A stretch of DNA of 64,000 nucleotides from CALBJU01 sp965247125 (GCA_965247125.1 CBDFGO010000003.1:186001-250000); one strand, 5' to 3'; counted from the stretch's first letter, positions 35,636-45,682 are shown. The notes: generated by a model not told the origin, from the sequence alone. Numbers and translations are program-made.

Positions 35636-38600
35636 CTAGGATCTTTCGGAGATCACATTGCCCGGCAGCTTGCCGTACGTCTGACGATACATGCGGGTGA
35701 AATACGACGCGGTCTTGAATCCAACGGCGTACGAAACTTCAGCTACCGTGTCGTAGGTGTTGGCCTGAAGAAGGGCTTCTGCTTGTTGCATCCGGATCGA
35801 TCGTATGAATTCAAGCGGCGACACACTAGCAGCCTCCGATAACCGCCTTCCCAATGTCCTTTCACTGACATTCAACTCGGATGCTAGAAGGCTTCTACCG
35901 AATCCTTCATCCGTTAGGTGTTCGAGAACAACATGGTGCGCTTCCGCAAGAAAGATTTCTTGAGCCGAGGTGAGTTCTTCCAAGTCGGGAAGGGTTGCCG
36001 TCAGGGTGTTTTCAAGGAGTGTCTTCACCGAGGCTCGATTAGCAATCAGATTATGTATTCGCGCTTTCAGCTCATTGATTCGAAATGGTTTGCTCACATA
36101 GTCGTCTGCGAGCGCCTTCAGGCCTCGAATTTTGTCATCGGTAGAAGTGCGCGCCGTCAGAAGGATAACAGGAATTGCTGCCAGGTCATCGTTCATTTTG
36201 ACGCTCTCCAGCAACTGTAAACCATCCATTCGAGGCATCATCACATCACTTACAATCAGGTCGGGCCTGATTTCTTCGGCTTTTTCTAGACCTTCCACCC
36301 CGTCTGCCGCTCCGACGACGGAATAGGAAATGCGCAAGTGGTCTGCCAGATAATCGCGCAATTCGGGGTTGTCTTCCACTACCAGGATGACAGGCTTTTC
36401 TAAACCATTAGAAGTAGGCGTGGATTGTGTCACGTCCTCCTCAACTGTCATTGAGTCTGGCTCTGGACTTCCGTTCGAGGCGACGATTCCGCGTTTGTCG
36501 ACTCTTTCTTCCTCAGTGAGGTGGTCACTACCAGTTGGTAGTAGAACGGTGAAACAAGAACCTACTCCCGATTCGCTGTCAACCAGAATGTCTCCACCAT
36601 GTAGTTCAACTAATTCCTTGACGAGGGCAAGACCGACTCCCATCCCCTCGTAGGATCGAGTGGAGGATTGATCTTCCTGGTAAAAACGGTCAAAAATAAG
36701 CGGAATCGCGTCTTCAGAAATGCCACGACCCGAGTCCCGGACTATGATCTTGACAAACCGTCCAAGATCTGATTCGCCTTTTTCGGTCACGGGCGACTCC
36801 AGCGAGACATGAACCGATCCACCAGTGGGCGTAAACTTGATGGCGTTTCCGACAAGATTTGTGAGGATTTTTTCCAGCTTGTCTGGATCAAAATATAGCC
36901 TGATATCCGGAGGTGTATCTACTTTCAGAGTCACCTCCTCCACCACGGCCAGCGAATCGAAAAGGTGAGCCACCCTGCGAACAAATCGAGATATATCACC
37001 TTCAGATGCTTTCAAAACGGTCTCCTGCTCCTGGAAGCGGGACAGGTCCAGAAGCTGTTCGATCAACTGTTGAAGTCGGTGGGTTTGGGCCAATGAGGTA
37101 TCGAGTTGTTTCAGCGTCGCCCTCGTTACCCTTCCATGGCGCTCACTGCGAATATCCTCGATGCGGCCACGAATTAGCGTGAGCGGTGTTCTCAACTCGT
37201 GACTGATGTTGGAGAAGAATCGCGATTTCATCTCGTCGAGTTCCATCAGCTTCACGGCCTGAACTTCGAGCGCAGCACGCTGAGCCTCGACCTGCGATGT
37301 CGATTTCTTTACCAGTCTCCTCAGACGATTGTTGATCAGCCGCATGTGGCGAAGTCGATAATGGTGACCGCTGAACACCATCCCCATCAATGCGACGACT
37401 GCCATAATCCGGAACCCAAGCGTTTTCCACCAGGGAGGAAGGACGTGGACGTGGACGAGGAAGTCTGCGTTAGAAGAAACGAAATCGCTGTTCATCCCAC
37501 GCAGTTCGAGGACATACTCTCCCGGATCGAGACTCGTAAAGGTGATGTCTGAGGCGGATGGCCCCCGAATCCATGTATCATCATATCCAGACAGGCGGTA
37601 CTCAATTGAATTGGCTTCAGAATTTCGATAATGAAGTACCGCGTAGTCCAAGGAAAAGCTACGCTCCTCGAAGGATAGTTCGATCTCAGACCCGCTTTGG
37701 ACATTGTAGTAATGTCGATTGGAGAATGATGCATCATCACCTCGATTATCGACATGAATACCGCTGACGGCTATCAGAGGAGGGGTTGAGTCGTCATGCA
37801 AATCTGCGGGATTAAAGGAAAAGAACCCACCCAGGCGGCCAAAATAGATCCGTCCACTGGGGCCTTGGTGGTATGCGCCGACGCTTATCGCAGAATTTTG
37901 ACCTGCCTGGTCTATCAGGCAGAAGCGGGTCTCTCTAGTTCGCGTATCCAATCGATTCACGCCCTGACCCGATCCTATCCAAACCATGCCATTTTCTTTC
38001 CCAATCATTCCGTGGACATAGTTGCTGCTCAATCCACTGTTGGCTCTCGTGAAGTGTTCAAACGTATCACTTTCCGGGTCATATCTATCCAATCCACTTG
38101 TCAGAACGCTGATGAGCAATCTTCCCGCGAGATCACTTGCCAGGGCCATTACTGTACCACTCGATATTCCTGATCCGTCTTTTGGATCGTGAGCAAAGTG
38201 GGCAAAGCGTCCAGTATCGGGATCGAACAGCTCAAGACCGGAATCGTGACCAAGCCAGACTCGACCCTCCTTGTCCTCATGTATGGCGATGATCCAGGGA
38301 TCGCGCATGCTGCCCGGATCGTCTTCGACAGGACTCCAGCTGGACAAGAACCGTTCGGAGACGGGGTCGAAGGATAAAAGCCCTCCAAAAGTCCCAACGA
38401 GAAGTCGTCCATCATCCAGCCGGTGCATACTGTAAACGTCATTCTGACCCGACCAGGGCGACGAATAAGAGGTAAAAGAGTTCGATTCCTCGTCGAAGCG
38501 AGCAAATCCATTCCGCAAAGTTCCGACCCAGATAGTGTCCAGATGGTCCTGATAGATGCTCAGGATGTCTGAACCCGGAAGGCCGTGTGTCCTTGGTGTC

Positions 38601-39826
38601 AGCATTTCAAAGGCTTCATTTTCCGCCTTCCGAACAGCCAACCCGTTTTCGCTTCCAATCCACGTCCAGCCCCTGCCATCTTCGAGAATGGAGGTCACGT
38701 AGCCTGTATCACGCGTACCTGAAGTGGGAAAAGGGACGTCCGATTGGGTGAACCGGAGCGAATTTGGATCCGACCAGGCGACGCCATCACGATCGGTACC
38801 TATCCATATGATTCCACTCCGGTCCTGAAAAAGAGCCGTCACGAAGCCGGTAGGAATTAAAGGTGGTTCGAACGAATGGATTTTTTCTACTTCCAACGCC
38901 GAACTACGCGTTCCCAGGACGTCCAAACGAGATTCAGAGCCAGCCCAAAATCGTCCCTCTTGATCCTTGAAAAGGGATTGGATATAAGTGGGTACACCCA
39001 TTGATTGAGTACTGATACCGTCTTGCTTCGAAATGTCGAGTGCAAAGAGCCCGCTGGATGTGCCAGCCCATACATTCCCTCTTGCGTCCAGTTGGAGCGA
39101 TTGAACGATTGAATTCTCAAGCTGGTCAGCCGACGAAGGCATATGCCACACCGAACCGGTATCGTAGTCGAACACATCCAGGCCCGCCTGTGTACCGAAC
39201 CAAATCCTTCCAGAAGCATCTTCCACAATACTCCTCACAGAAATATCTGTGATCGCAAAGTTCGTGGGTTCACTCGGATTGAAGTAGGTGAACGTGTTCG
39301 TTCGTGGGTCGATGCGGACTGCGCCATTCCTCCATAGCCCGACCCAGATAAATCCACGAGAGTCTTCGAATATTTCGATCACATCCGAATGAAAAGGATC
39401 GACTCTGTATTCGAATTCAATCGTTACGAAGGAATTGAGTGATGGATCATAGCGCTGGACTCCCTCAGAGCCTACCCAGAGTGTACCTGATGAGTCGACG
39501 AGAAGCGCCGCTACCTTGTCACTTATTAAGGAAGAGGAATCCAAGGGATCGTGTCGATACGTTTGAATTCCTCTGCCATCATATCTGGCCAATCCATCCA
39601 ACGTCGCTATCCAAATGAATCCGGCTCGGTCCTGTTGAATAGCTGTAACCACATTGCCCGGGAGACCATCCTGGACCCCCAGGGTCTGAAAGGTTAAAGA
39701 ACCCAGGTTGTCCGTTGATAGGGCCTGACCTGACGAAATATTCGACAGGCTCAGCAAGCCTAGAAAAAGAACGGTCCAGATTCCAGGTGGCGAACTACGC
39801 TTCGATATGTCCAGACGGAAAAGCAA
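35636..39826 (-). CDS. hybrid two-component system regulator (propeller sensor / AraC)
   Basis: The 1396-residue one-protein signalling system has, in order: signal peptide or anchor (about 1-35); two seven-bladed Reg_prop propellers (for example GFIWIATLDGLARYDG and GRIWFGTQAGLDVFDYDTG) to about 690; a Y_Y_Y domain (IEYRLSGYDDTWIRG) to about 800; a transmembrane helix (FRIMAVVALMGMVFSG); HisKA with the phospho-His in FFSNISHELRTPL; HATPase_c with GNAIKFTPTGG and GMGVGLALVKELVELHGG; a receiver with the Asp in LIVSDVMMPRMDG; and an AraC-type HTH at the end (VAEVSYAVGFKTASYFTRMY). Such proteins usually respond to oligosaccharides and switch on nearby uptake or export genes. It faces the T9SS-exported proteins across 436 bp; direct regulation is an inference. 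Confidence 0.96.
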   Translation of the reverse strand: MLFRLDISKRSSPPGIWTVLFLGLLSLSNISSGQALSTDNLGSLTFQTLGVQDGLPGNVVTAIQQDRAGFIWIATLDGLARYDGRGIQTYRHDPLDSSSLISDKVAALLVDSSGTLWVGSEGVQRYDPSLNSFVTIEFEYRVDPFHSDVIEIFEDSRGFIWVGLWRNGAVRIDPRTNTFTYFNPSEPTNFAITDISVRSIVEDASGRIWFGTQAGLDVFDYDTGSVWHMPSSADQLENSIVQSLQLDARGNVWAGTSSGLFALDISKQDGISTQSMGVPTYIQSLFKDQEGRFWAGSESRLDVLGTRSSALEVEKIHSFEPPLIPTGFVTALFQDRSGIIWIGTDRDGVAWSDPNSLRFTQSDVPFPTSGTRDTGYVTSILEDGRGWTWIGSENGLAVRKAENEAFEMLTPRTHGLPGSDILSIYQDHLDTIWVGTLRNGFARFDEESNSFTSYSSPWSGQNDVYSMHRLDDGRLLVGTFGGLLSFDPVSERFLSSWSPVEDDPGSMRDPWIIAIHEDKEGRVWLGHDSGLELFDPDTGRFAHFAHDPKDGSGISSGTVMALASDLAGRLLISVLTSGLDRYDPESDTFEHFTRANSGLSSNYVHGMIGKENGMVWIGSGQGVNRLDTRTRETRFCLIDQAGQNSAISVGAYHQGPSGRIYFGRLGGFFSFNPADLHDDSTPPLIAVSGIHVDNRGDDASFSNRHYYNVQSGSEIELSFEERSFSLDYAVLHYRNSEANSIEYRLSGYDDTWIRGPSASDITFTSLDPGEYVLELRGMNSDFVSSNADFLVHVHVLPPWWKTLGFRIMAVVALMGMVFSGHHYRLRHMRLINNRLRRLVKKSTSQVEAQRAALEVQAVKLMELDEMKSRFFSNISHELRTPLTLIRGRIEDIRSERHGRVTRATLKQLDTSLAQTHRLQQLIEQLLDLSRFQEQETVLKASEGDISRFVRRVAHLFDSLAVVEEVTLKVDTPPDIRLYFDPDKLEKILTNLVGNAIKFTPTGGSVHVSLESPVTEKGESDLGRFVKIIVRDSGRGISEDAIPLIFDRFYQEDQSSTRSYEGMGVGLALVKELVELHGGDILVDSESGVGSCFTVLLPTGSDHLTEEERVDKRGIVASNGSPEPDSMTVEEDVTQSTPTSNGLEKPVILVVEDNPELRDYLADHLRISYSVVGAADGVEGLEKAEEIRPDLIVSDVMMPRMDGLQLLESVKMNDDLAAIPVILLTARTSTDDKIRGLKALADDYVSKPFRINELKARIHNLIANRASVKTLLENTLTATLPDLEELTSAQEIFLAEAHHVVLEHLTDEGFGRSLLASELNVSERTLGRRLSEAASVSPLEFIRSIRMQQAEALLQANTYDTVAEVSYAVGFKTASYFTRMYRQTYGKLPGNVISERS

Positions 39827-40262
39827 AATGGTGGGATTGCCGAGTGGGCGGGCTCAGAATAGGAAAACAAGACAGTATTTGATAGTGGTGTCGCGGCGAA
39901 GGGGTACCATAGAAGGCTTCTCGAACCATACGTAGTTCTACTAACGCTCATTTTTTACTTTCGCGCGCCCGCCGGATAGGACATATGTGCCAAATTCTAG
40001 GACGAACGGGCCAATCTAGCTTTCAAGTCTTGAAACCGCGGTTTAAATCGTCTACATAAACCTGAAATGCTAGAGTGCGCCGACAAACCGTCAGGTGCAA
40101 TTCACCCAGTTGCAGGGATGATGAAGCCTCACCGCCACAGATTCAAAGACGTTCTTTGAGCCATCGGAAGGCATCACTCTGTTTCCACAATAGAGTTAGC
40201 TCGTTTAACGGCCCAGATGATCAACGTGGCTTCGGTAGGCGAGTTAGCGGAGAAAAATAACT
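39827..40262. other. divergent regulatory region without a gene
   Basis: This 436-bp gap separates the hybrid regulator from the exported beta-helix protein. It contains no supported reading frame. A palindrome and promoter-like sequence at 40021-40058 are listed separately. SD-like GGAGAA lies just before the start at 40263. Confidence 0.5.
40021..40058 (+). promoter_or_regulatory. promoter-like sequence overlapping nested palindromes
   Basis: TTGAAA (40030-40035) and TACATA (40053-40058) are 17 bases apart, as in a sigma-70-like promoter. The first hexamer is part of a perfect palindrome TTTCAAG-T-CTTGAAA (40021-40035), and AAACCGCGGTTT (40033-40044) is a second perfect palindrome immediately following. 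A dimeric regulator bound here would block or activate transcription toward 40263. Bacteroidota promoters often differ from this consensus, so the promoter call is weak; the palindromes are directly visible. Confidence 0.35.
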
Positions 40263-42266
40263 ATGTCCGGACGTCCGTTACAATTCAACACTAGTTCGAC
40301 TCGATTCAATTTTCTGAGGCGATTGAAAGAAAATGTGTCCGCGATGACATTCGTTCCGACAGCACACATCGGCATGGCTTCAAAGCCACCATTGCTGGTC
40401 GCAGTGTTGTTTGTCCTCAGCTTCGGGGCATCGACGGCCCACGCGCAGGTAAGTTGCGGCGACACCATTACCAGTGATGTTACGTTGACCGGGACCCTGG
40501 ACTGTTCTGCCGGTACTCACTCTGGCGCTATCCTCACTATCGCGGCGGACGGAGTCACGCTGGATGGCGGTGGTAACACGATCAAGGGTATTTACCGAGG
40601 TGGAACTGGTGTCTTCATCATCAAGCCGGGCGGAACTCCAATCAACAATGTCACGGTTAGAAACATCGTGCTCGAGGGCTCCCGAAATCCGCTTCTCACG
40701 CAAAACGCGCATGACGTGACTATTGAAGATGTCACGATTCCCGATCCATTGTCCAATACCTTCGGGCTTCAACATGGTGGAGGTGACAGGCTGACTCTCA
40801 CGAACAACAACTTTTCGTCAAGGAACAAAGCCCTTTACATCTTCGGCGGTGATGGGCATAATTGGTCTGGCAATACATTCGAATCGGCCGGTGCTAGTGT
40901 GATGAACCGTGTGTTCAGCCTCACAAATGGGACGTTCACCAACAATACCTTCAGTGGTCCGTTCCTCTCCAACGGCTTTTGGCTATATAACAGCAGCAAC
41001 AACACGTTTACAGAAAACACGTTCACCGCCCATTACATCGCGTTGTGGCTCGATGGCGGGTCGTCGAATAACACGTTTACGGATAACAACATCCAAGACG
41101 CTGGACGGAGATGGGGGGCCCTCTACATCACTGGCGGAAGTGCCAACAACACGTTCTCCCACAACAACTACAAAAACAACAACGGCCGTCATATCCAGAA
41201 TAATGGAGGGGGGGCAAACTTCCTGAATCTGCCGGCACCCGATGGAGGCAATTGGTATGATTCGCATCCATGTAGCAACCCCGACGCTGACGCCTTTTGC
41301 AACAACGCCTACGTCGGAGTTGGTCCAAACGCCACTGATTTTCTTCCGTTAGCAAACGAAGTTGTCCCTGGCCCGGCAGACACCGACGGCGACGGCTATA
41401 ACGACGACGTCGACAACTGCCCGCAGATTGCCAACCCAGGTCAGGAAGACCTTGATAACGATGGAACCGGGGACGTTTGCGATGATGATCGCGACGGCGA
41501 TGGCACGGACAACGATGACGACGCCTTCCCTGATGATCCCAACGAAGACACGGATTCAGATGGAGACGGTGTTGGCGACAACGGCGATGCCTTCCCGAAC
41601 GATCCGAATGAAAGTTCTGACGGGGATACGGACGGTGTTGGAGACAACAGTGACATGTGCGCAGCAACCTCCTTCCCCGACAATGTCGGAACGAGCAAGC
41701 TGAACCCAAATCACTGGCGCGTCGACTCTGCGGACAACTTTACGTTCGAGCAGGGCAAGACGAAGAAAGGAAAAGGTGGTTCAGGTGGCAGTTACACCAT
41801 GGCTGATACGGCAGGCTGTACCTGCGAGCAGATCATTGTAGAACTCGATCTCGGAAAGGGCCACGTCAAGCATGGTTGTTCAAACAGCGCGATGGCCGAC
41901 TGGGTAGCCTTCGTAAATGGCCACGGAAACAAGGTTGCTTCTCAAGCAACGCTGAATGCTTCCTTTGACGATGAGTTCGAACTCAACGCAGGCCAGCTCC
42001 CAACAGAGTTCGACCTCCTGGCGGCTTACCCGAATCCGTTCAACCCACAGACGACCATCAGCTTTACGATGCCTGAATCGGCAGAAGTTCACTTGGCGGT
42101 ATACGACCTGCTGGGTAGGGAAGTGGCCATGCTCGTGAATGGCGTACTGGAAGCAGGCACGCATCAGGCGCGATTCGACGCAGGTGAGTTGCCAAGTGGT
42201 GGGTACATCTACCGCTTGACGACGCCGCAGGGCGAGTTTACTAAGATGATGATGCTTATGAAGTAG
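40263..42266 (+). CDS. T9SS-exported beta-helix protein with TSP3 repeats
   Basis: The 667-residue protein has a signal peptide ending in GASTAHAQ (about residue 62 from this start), a right-handed parallel beta-helix region (residues about 75-340) with repeated NNTFTENTF-like turns, a run of calcium-binding thrombospondin type 3 motifs (DTDGDGYNDDVDNCP, DRDGDGTDNDDDAFP), a conserved module with GCTCEQIIVELDLGKG, and a C-terminal type A T9SS sorting domain (AYPNPFNPQTTISF, VYDLLGREV, GGYIYRLTT). It should be exported across the outer membrane and anchored or released. Start 40263 follows GGAGAA; an ATG at 40374 gives a normal-length signal peptide (MASKPPLLVAVLFVL) and may be the real start. 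The last 600 bases are nearly identical to the end of the gene at 42458. Confidence 0.9.
   Translation: MSGRPLQFNTSSTRFNFLRRLKENVSAMTFVPTAHIGMASKPPLLVAVLFVLSFGASTAHAQVSCGDTITSDVTLTGTLDCSAGTHSGAILTIAADGVTLDGGGNTIKGIYRGGTGVFIIKPGGTPINNVTVRNIVLEGSRNPLLTQNAHDVTIEDVTIPDPLSNTFGLQHGGGDRLTLTNNNFSSRNKALYIFGGDGHNWSGNTFESAGASVMNRVFSLTNGTFTNNTFSGPFLSNGFWLYNSSNNTFTENTFTAHYIALWLDGGSSNNTFTDNNIQDAGRRWGALYITGGSANNTFSHNNYKNNNGRHIQNNGGGANFLNLPAPDGGNWYDSHPCSNPDADAFCNNAYVGVGPNATDFLPLANEVVPGPADTDGDGYNDDVDNCPQIANPGQEDLDNDGTGDVCDDDRDGDGTDNDDDAFPDDPNEDTDSDGDGVGDNGDAFPNDPNESSDGDTDGVGDNSDMCAATSFPDNVGTSKLNPNHWRVDSADNFTFEQGKTKKGKGGSGGSYTMADTAGCTCEQIIVELDLGKGHVKHGCSNSAMADWVAFVNGHGNKVASQATLNASFDDEFELNAGQLPTEFDLLAAYPNPFNPQTTISFTMPESAEVHLAVYDLLGREVAMLVNGVLEAGTHQARFDAGELPSGGYIYRLTTPQGEFTKMMMLMK
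41667..42266 (+). repeat. 600-bp shared 3' module, copy 1 (copy 2 at 45003-45602)
   Basis: From ACCTCCTTCCCC to the stop codon this segment matches 45003-45602 with equal length and only scattered differences, mainly in the last 200 bases. It encodes the module with GCTCEQIIV and the T9SS sorting domain. Upstream of it the two genes are unrelated (beta-helix versus NHL-like propeller), so the module has been shared by duplication or gene conversion. Confidence 0.9.
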
Positions 42267-42293
42267 ATCTGCATCACACATCAAAATGATGAA

Positions 42294-42332
42294 GGGCGGG
42301 GCCGCGCAGCGGCCCCGCCCTATGGGGTTTTT
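42294..42332 (+). terminator. rho-independent terminator
   Basis: A perfect 12-bp G+C-rich stem (42294-42305 with 42309-42320) with a three-base loop GCA lies 28 bp after the stop codon of the beta-helix gene and is followed by TATGGGGTTTTT. Confidence 0.85.
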
Positions 42333-42681
42333 ACCAGACACAACCACAATCATTTCATTCTTACCTCAACAGATTTGCAGAACCAATAACACTCCAGACG
42401 ATCTGATGGTGCCTGATTCGGCCCATTGTGTTATCTGAAGAGCGGAGGACATAAACCATGACAAGATCTACCAATCACTTTTTTCGCCTGTCCATCTTCC
42501 CAGTAATTCTGACCCTTTTACTGATTGGAGGTCTGCTGACTGAGGCATCAGCGCAGGATCTGTTCGTCAGTAACGAGAGCAACAATACTGTATCCAGAGT
42601 CGATGGCGTATCAGGTGCAAATCTAGGTGTTTTCGCCTCCGGGGGTGGTCTGTCCGGCACCGAGGGACTCGACTTTGGTGC

Positions 42682-44065
42682 GAGTTAACCCCGAAAGTTG
42701 TGTACGGGTGAAAAAGGTATAGGCGGCGTATCCTGATGATGATTACGTCATTGTCAATCCGAAGATTGGAGGATACACCGCCCATGAAGACGAATAACGC
42801 ACACGAGAACGAGAACTACAATAGCACAGAGGATGTGTTGACAGAAGTATTGCGAACAGGGGCCGCAAAGATGCTGGCCACAGCCGTTGAGGCCGAGGTT
42901 GAAGCTTTCTGCCAGCGCTACCAGTTCCTGCGCGACGAAGAGAATCGCCACCGCATCGTTCGCAATGGATATCTGCCAGAGAGGAAGATTTTGACTGGTA
43001 TCGGGGAGGTCGCTGTAAAGATGCCCCGCATACGCGACCGTACGGGTCGGGGTGAGGATAGAATCGGTTTCCGCAGTTCGATACTACCAGCCTACCTCCG
43101 CAAGAGCCGCTCGCTTGAGGCTCTCATTCCATGGTTGTACCTGAAGGGAGTTTCAACGGGCGGCTTTGAGGCAGCGCTCTCGGCCCTTGTTGGTCCTGAT
43201 GCCCCAGGGCTGACCTCCTCGACGATTGCGCGCCTGAAGACGCTTTGGACAAGGGAGCACGAAGACTGGCAAAAGCGGAGCCTGAAGGAGAAGCACTACG
43301 TCTATTTCTGGGCCGACGGTATTCACGTAAACGTACGCATGGATAAACAGAAACTGTGTCTGCTGGTCGTGATCGGCGCTACGGCCGATGGAAGGAAGGA
43401 GCTTATAGCACTCGAGGACGGCTTTCGCGAGAGCAAGCAGTCGTGGCGAGAGTTGCTCCTGGAGCTGAGGCACCGCGGGCTGGATCAAGGACCGAAGCTG
43501 GCTGTTGCCGATGGAGCCATGGGATTCTGGAGTGCTCTCGCAGAAGTTTATCCCGAGACGCGAGCCGCACGCTGTTGGGTGCACAAGACAGCAAATGTGC
43601 TCAACCGCCTGCCCAAGTCCGTTCAGAAGAAGGCAAAAGGTCACCTCACGCAGATCTATACAGCAGAAACAAAAAAGCAGGCAGAGAGCGCCCTTCTGTT
43701 TTTCATCAAAGCCTACCAGCAAAAGTATCCGAAAGCAGCAGAGATTCTGGTGAAAGACCGAGAAGAACTGCTCGCTTTTTATGACTTTCCGGCAGAACAC
43801 TGGATCCATCTTCGGAGCACAAATCCGATCGAATCTACGTTCGCGACCGTGCGCCTCAGGACCGCCAAAACGAGGGGATGTCTGAGCCGAGAAACAGCTC
43901 TTGCAATGGCCTTCCGTCTATGTAAAGAGGCTCAGAAGAAGTGGAGGAAACTGAATGCACCGCACCTATTGCAACTTGTAAAAAAAGGAATCAAATTCAC
44001 CGACGGAATTACATCAGAACGACACGCTGCCTAAACCTTCCATACACAACTTTTGGGCATAGCTC
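42682..44065 (+). mobile_element. IS256-family insertion sequence, copy C
   Basis: A complete 1384-bp element with the same ends as copies A and B, flanked by a perfect 9-bp target duplication CTTTGGTGC (42673-42681 and 44066-44074). It interrupts the NHL-like exported protein gene. Confidence 0.96.
42784..44034 (+). CDS. IS256-family transposase (copy C)
   Basis: The 416-residue transposase is identical to those at 2168 and 28698 and has the complete D178/D243/E350 set, leader hairpin and GGAGG ribosome-binding site. Sequence identity between three copies at separate sites indicates very recent spread. Confidence 0.95.
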   Translation: MKTNNAHENENYNSTEDVLTEVLRTGAAKMLATAVEAEVEAFCQRYQFLRDEENRHRIVRNGYLPERKILTGIGEVAVKMPRIRDRTGRGEDRIGFRSSILPAYLRKSRSLEALIPWLYLKGVSTGGFEAALSALVGPDAPGLTSSTIARLKTLWTREHEDWQKRSLKEKHYVYFWADGIHVNVRMDKQKLCLLVVIGATADGRKELIALEDGFRESKQSWRELLLELRHRGLDQGPKLAVADGAMGFWSALAEVYPETRAARCWVHKTANVLNRLPKSVQKKAKGHLTQIYTAETKKQAESALLFFIKAYQQKYPKAAEILVKDREELLAFYDFPAEHWIHLRSTNPIESTFATVRLRTAKTRGCLSRETALAMAFRLCKEAQKKWRKLNAPHLLQLVKKGIKFTDGITSERHAA

Positions 44066-45002
44066 CTTTGGTGCGGACGGAGATCTGTATGTAGTCGGCT
44101 ATGCAAGTAGAAAAGTTCACCGATACGATGGTACCACCGGTGCCTTCAAGGACATTTTTGTTCCGTTTGTACACGGTAGCACTCCTGTTGGCCTTCAATT
44201 CGGCCCCAATGGAAATCTTTTTGTCACTACCCGAGGTCCGAATGCCATACATGAATATGATGCGACCACTGGAGCCTACCTGGGACAGTTCACGTCCGGT
44301 GGGTCATATGTTACTCCTGACTTCTTCTACTTCGCATCGGACGGATTCCTGTATGTCTCCAGTCGCGGCACCCACGAGGTTGTTAGATTTGATGGGACCA
44401 CAGGGGTGTTTGTAGATGTTTTCATCTCAGCCGGGTCGGGCGGATTAAGCATTCCCGAGCAAGTTCAACACATGGCAGGAGGAGACCTGCTGGTTGTAAG
44501 CAGGGGATCCCACAATGTTTTGCGTTACGATGGTACGACGGGTGCGTTTGTGGGTGTGTTCATTCCTTCGCCTGGCTTAAATAATCCGTTTGCAATGGAA
44601 TATGGAGGAGACGGTAACCTTTACATTTCCAAATACGTCAATGCAAACGTTACGAAACACGATCCTGTATCCGGAGCATTTCTGGGTACCTTCGCAACTG
44701 GATTCAGTGGTCCAACATCGATCACGTTCCGAAGACCTCCTCCGGGTGGTACGGTAGACACTGACGGTGACGGCGTTGATGATGGCGATGATCTATGTCC
44801 TGGCACACCCTCCGGAGAGCCGGTCGATGGCGATGGATGTGGTGCTTCGCAACTTGACGCGGACAACGATGGGGTTTCGGATGCTGATGATCTGTGTCCT
44901 GGCACACCCGCCGGAGACCCGGTCAATGGCGACGGATGCGGTGCTTCGCAACTCGATACAGACAATGACGGTGTTAGCGATGACGCAGACATGTGTGTTG
45001 CT

Positions 45003-45602
45003 ACCTCCTTCCCCGACAATGTCGGAACGAGCAAGCTGAACCCAAATCACTGGCGCGTCGACTCTGCGGACAACTTTACGTTCGAGCAGGGCAAGACGAA
45101 GAAAGGAAAAGGTGGTTCAGGTGGCAGTTACACCATGGCTGATACGGCAGGCTGTACCTGCGAGCAGATCATCGTCGAGCTTGATCTCGGAAAGGGCCAC
45201 GTCAAGCATGGTTGTTCAAACAGCGCGATGGCCGACTGGGTAGCCTTCGTAAATGGCCAGGGAAACAAGGTTGCCTCTCAAGCAACGCTGAATGCTTCCT
45301 TTGACGATGAGTTCGAACTCAACGCAGGCCAGCTCCCAACAGAGTTCGACCTCCTGGCGGCTTACCCGAATCCGTTCAACCCACAGACGACCATCAGCTT
45401 TACGATGCCGGAATCGGCAGAGGTACACCTGGCGGTCTACGATATGTTGGGTAGGGAAGTGGCCATGCTCGTGAATGGCGTTCTGGAAGCGGGAACGCAT
45501 CAGGCGCGATTCGACGCTGGTCACTTGCCAGGTGGTGGATACATCTACCGCCTGACGACTCCACAGGGCGAGTTCACGAAGATGATGATGCTCATGAAGT
45601 AG
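45003..45602 (+). repeat. 600-bp shared 3' module, copy 2 (copy 1 at 41667-42266)
   Basis: This is the second copy of the module described at 41667. The differences, such as YDLLGREV versus YDMLGREV and AGELPSG versus AGHLPGG, lie close to the 3' end, while about 400 upstream bases are almost unchanged. Confidence 0.9.
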
Positions 45603-45624
45603 CGTCGCCTAAAAAGGTTAAACA

Positions 45625-45664
45625 ATGATAGAGCGGGGCCGCGCAAGCGGCCCCGCTCTATCAT
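45625..45664. terminator. bidirectional rho-independent terminator
   Basis: An 18-bp perfect stem (45625-45642 with 45647-45664) with loop GCAA stands between the convergent genes ending at 45602 (plus) and 45683 (minus). T-rich sequence follows on the plus strand and an A-rich run precedes it, so it can serve both. Its core resembles the terminator at 42294. Confidence 0.85.
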
Positions 45665-45682
45665 TTTATGTGCTCTCGGAGG

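Larger units (their letters stand above)
42458..45602 (+). pseudogene. T9SS-exported NHL-like propeller protein, interrupted by IS256
   Basis: The gene consists of 42458-42681 and, after IS256 and its target duplication, 44075-45602. Joined it encodes 583 residues (continuous at LDFGADGDLYVV). A signal peptide (LTLLLIGGLLTEASAQ) is followed by an NHL/SMP-30-like propeller with repeated RYDGTTGAFVGVF and VRFDGTTGVFVDVF blades, three TSP3 calcium motifs (DTDGDGVDDGDDLCP and others), the GCTCEQIIV module and a T9SS sorting domain. GGAGG stands ten bases before the start ATG. The IS splits it after about 75 codons, so no exported product is expected. The intact form would be a surface or secreted propeller protein like its neighbour. 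Confidence 0.92.

Noticed and set aside
40977..41220. Possible CRISPR-like short repeats (NNTFTENTF region)
   Set aside because: The repeats are in frame, vary at the DNA level and encode beta-helix turns; there are no uniform spacers.
41128..41709. 193-codon Arg/His-rich minus-strand frame
   Set aside because: It is the antisense of the Asp-rich calcium-motif region; the composition is an artefact of the repeats.
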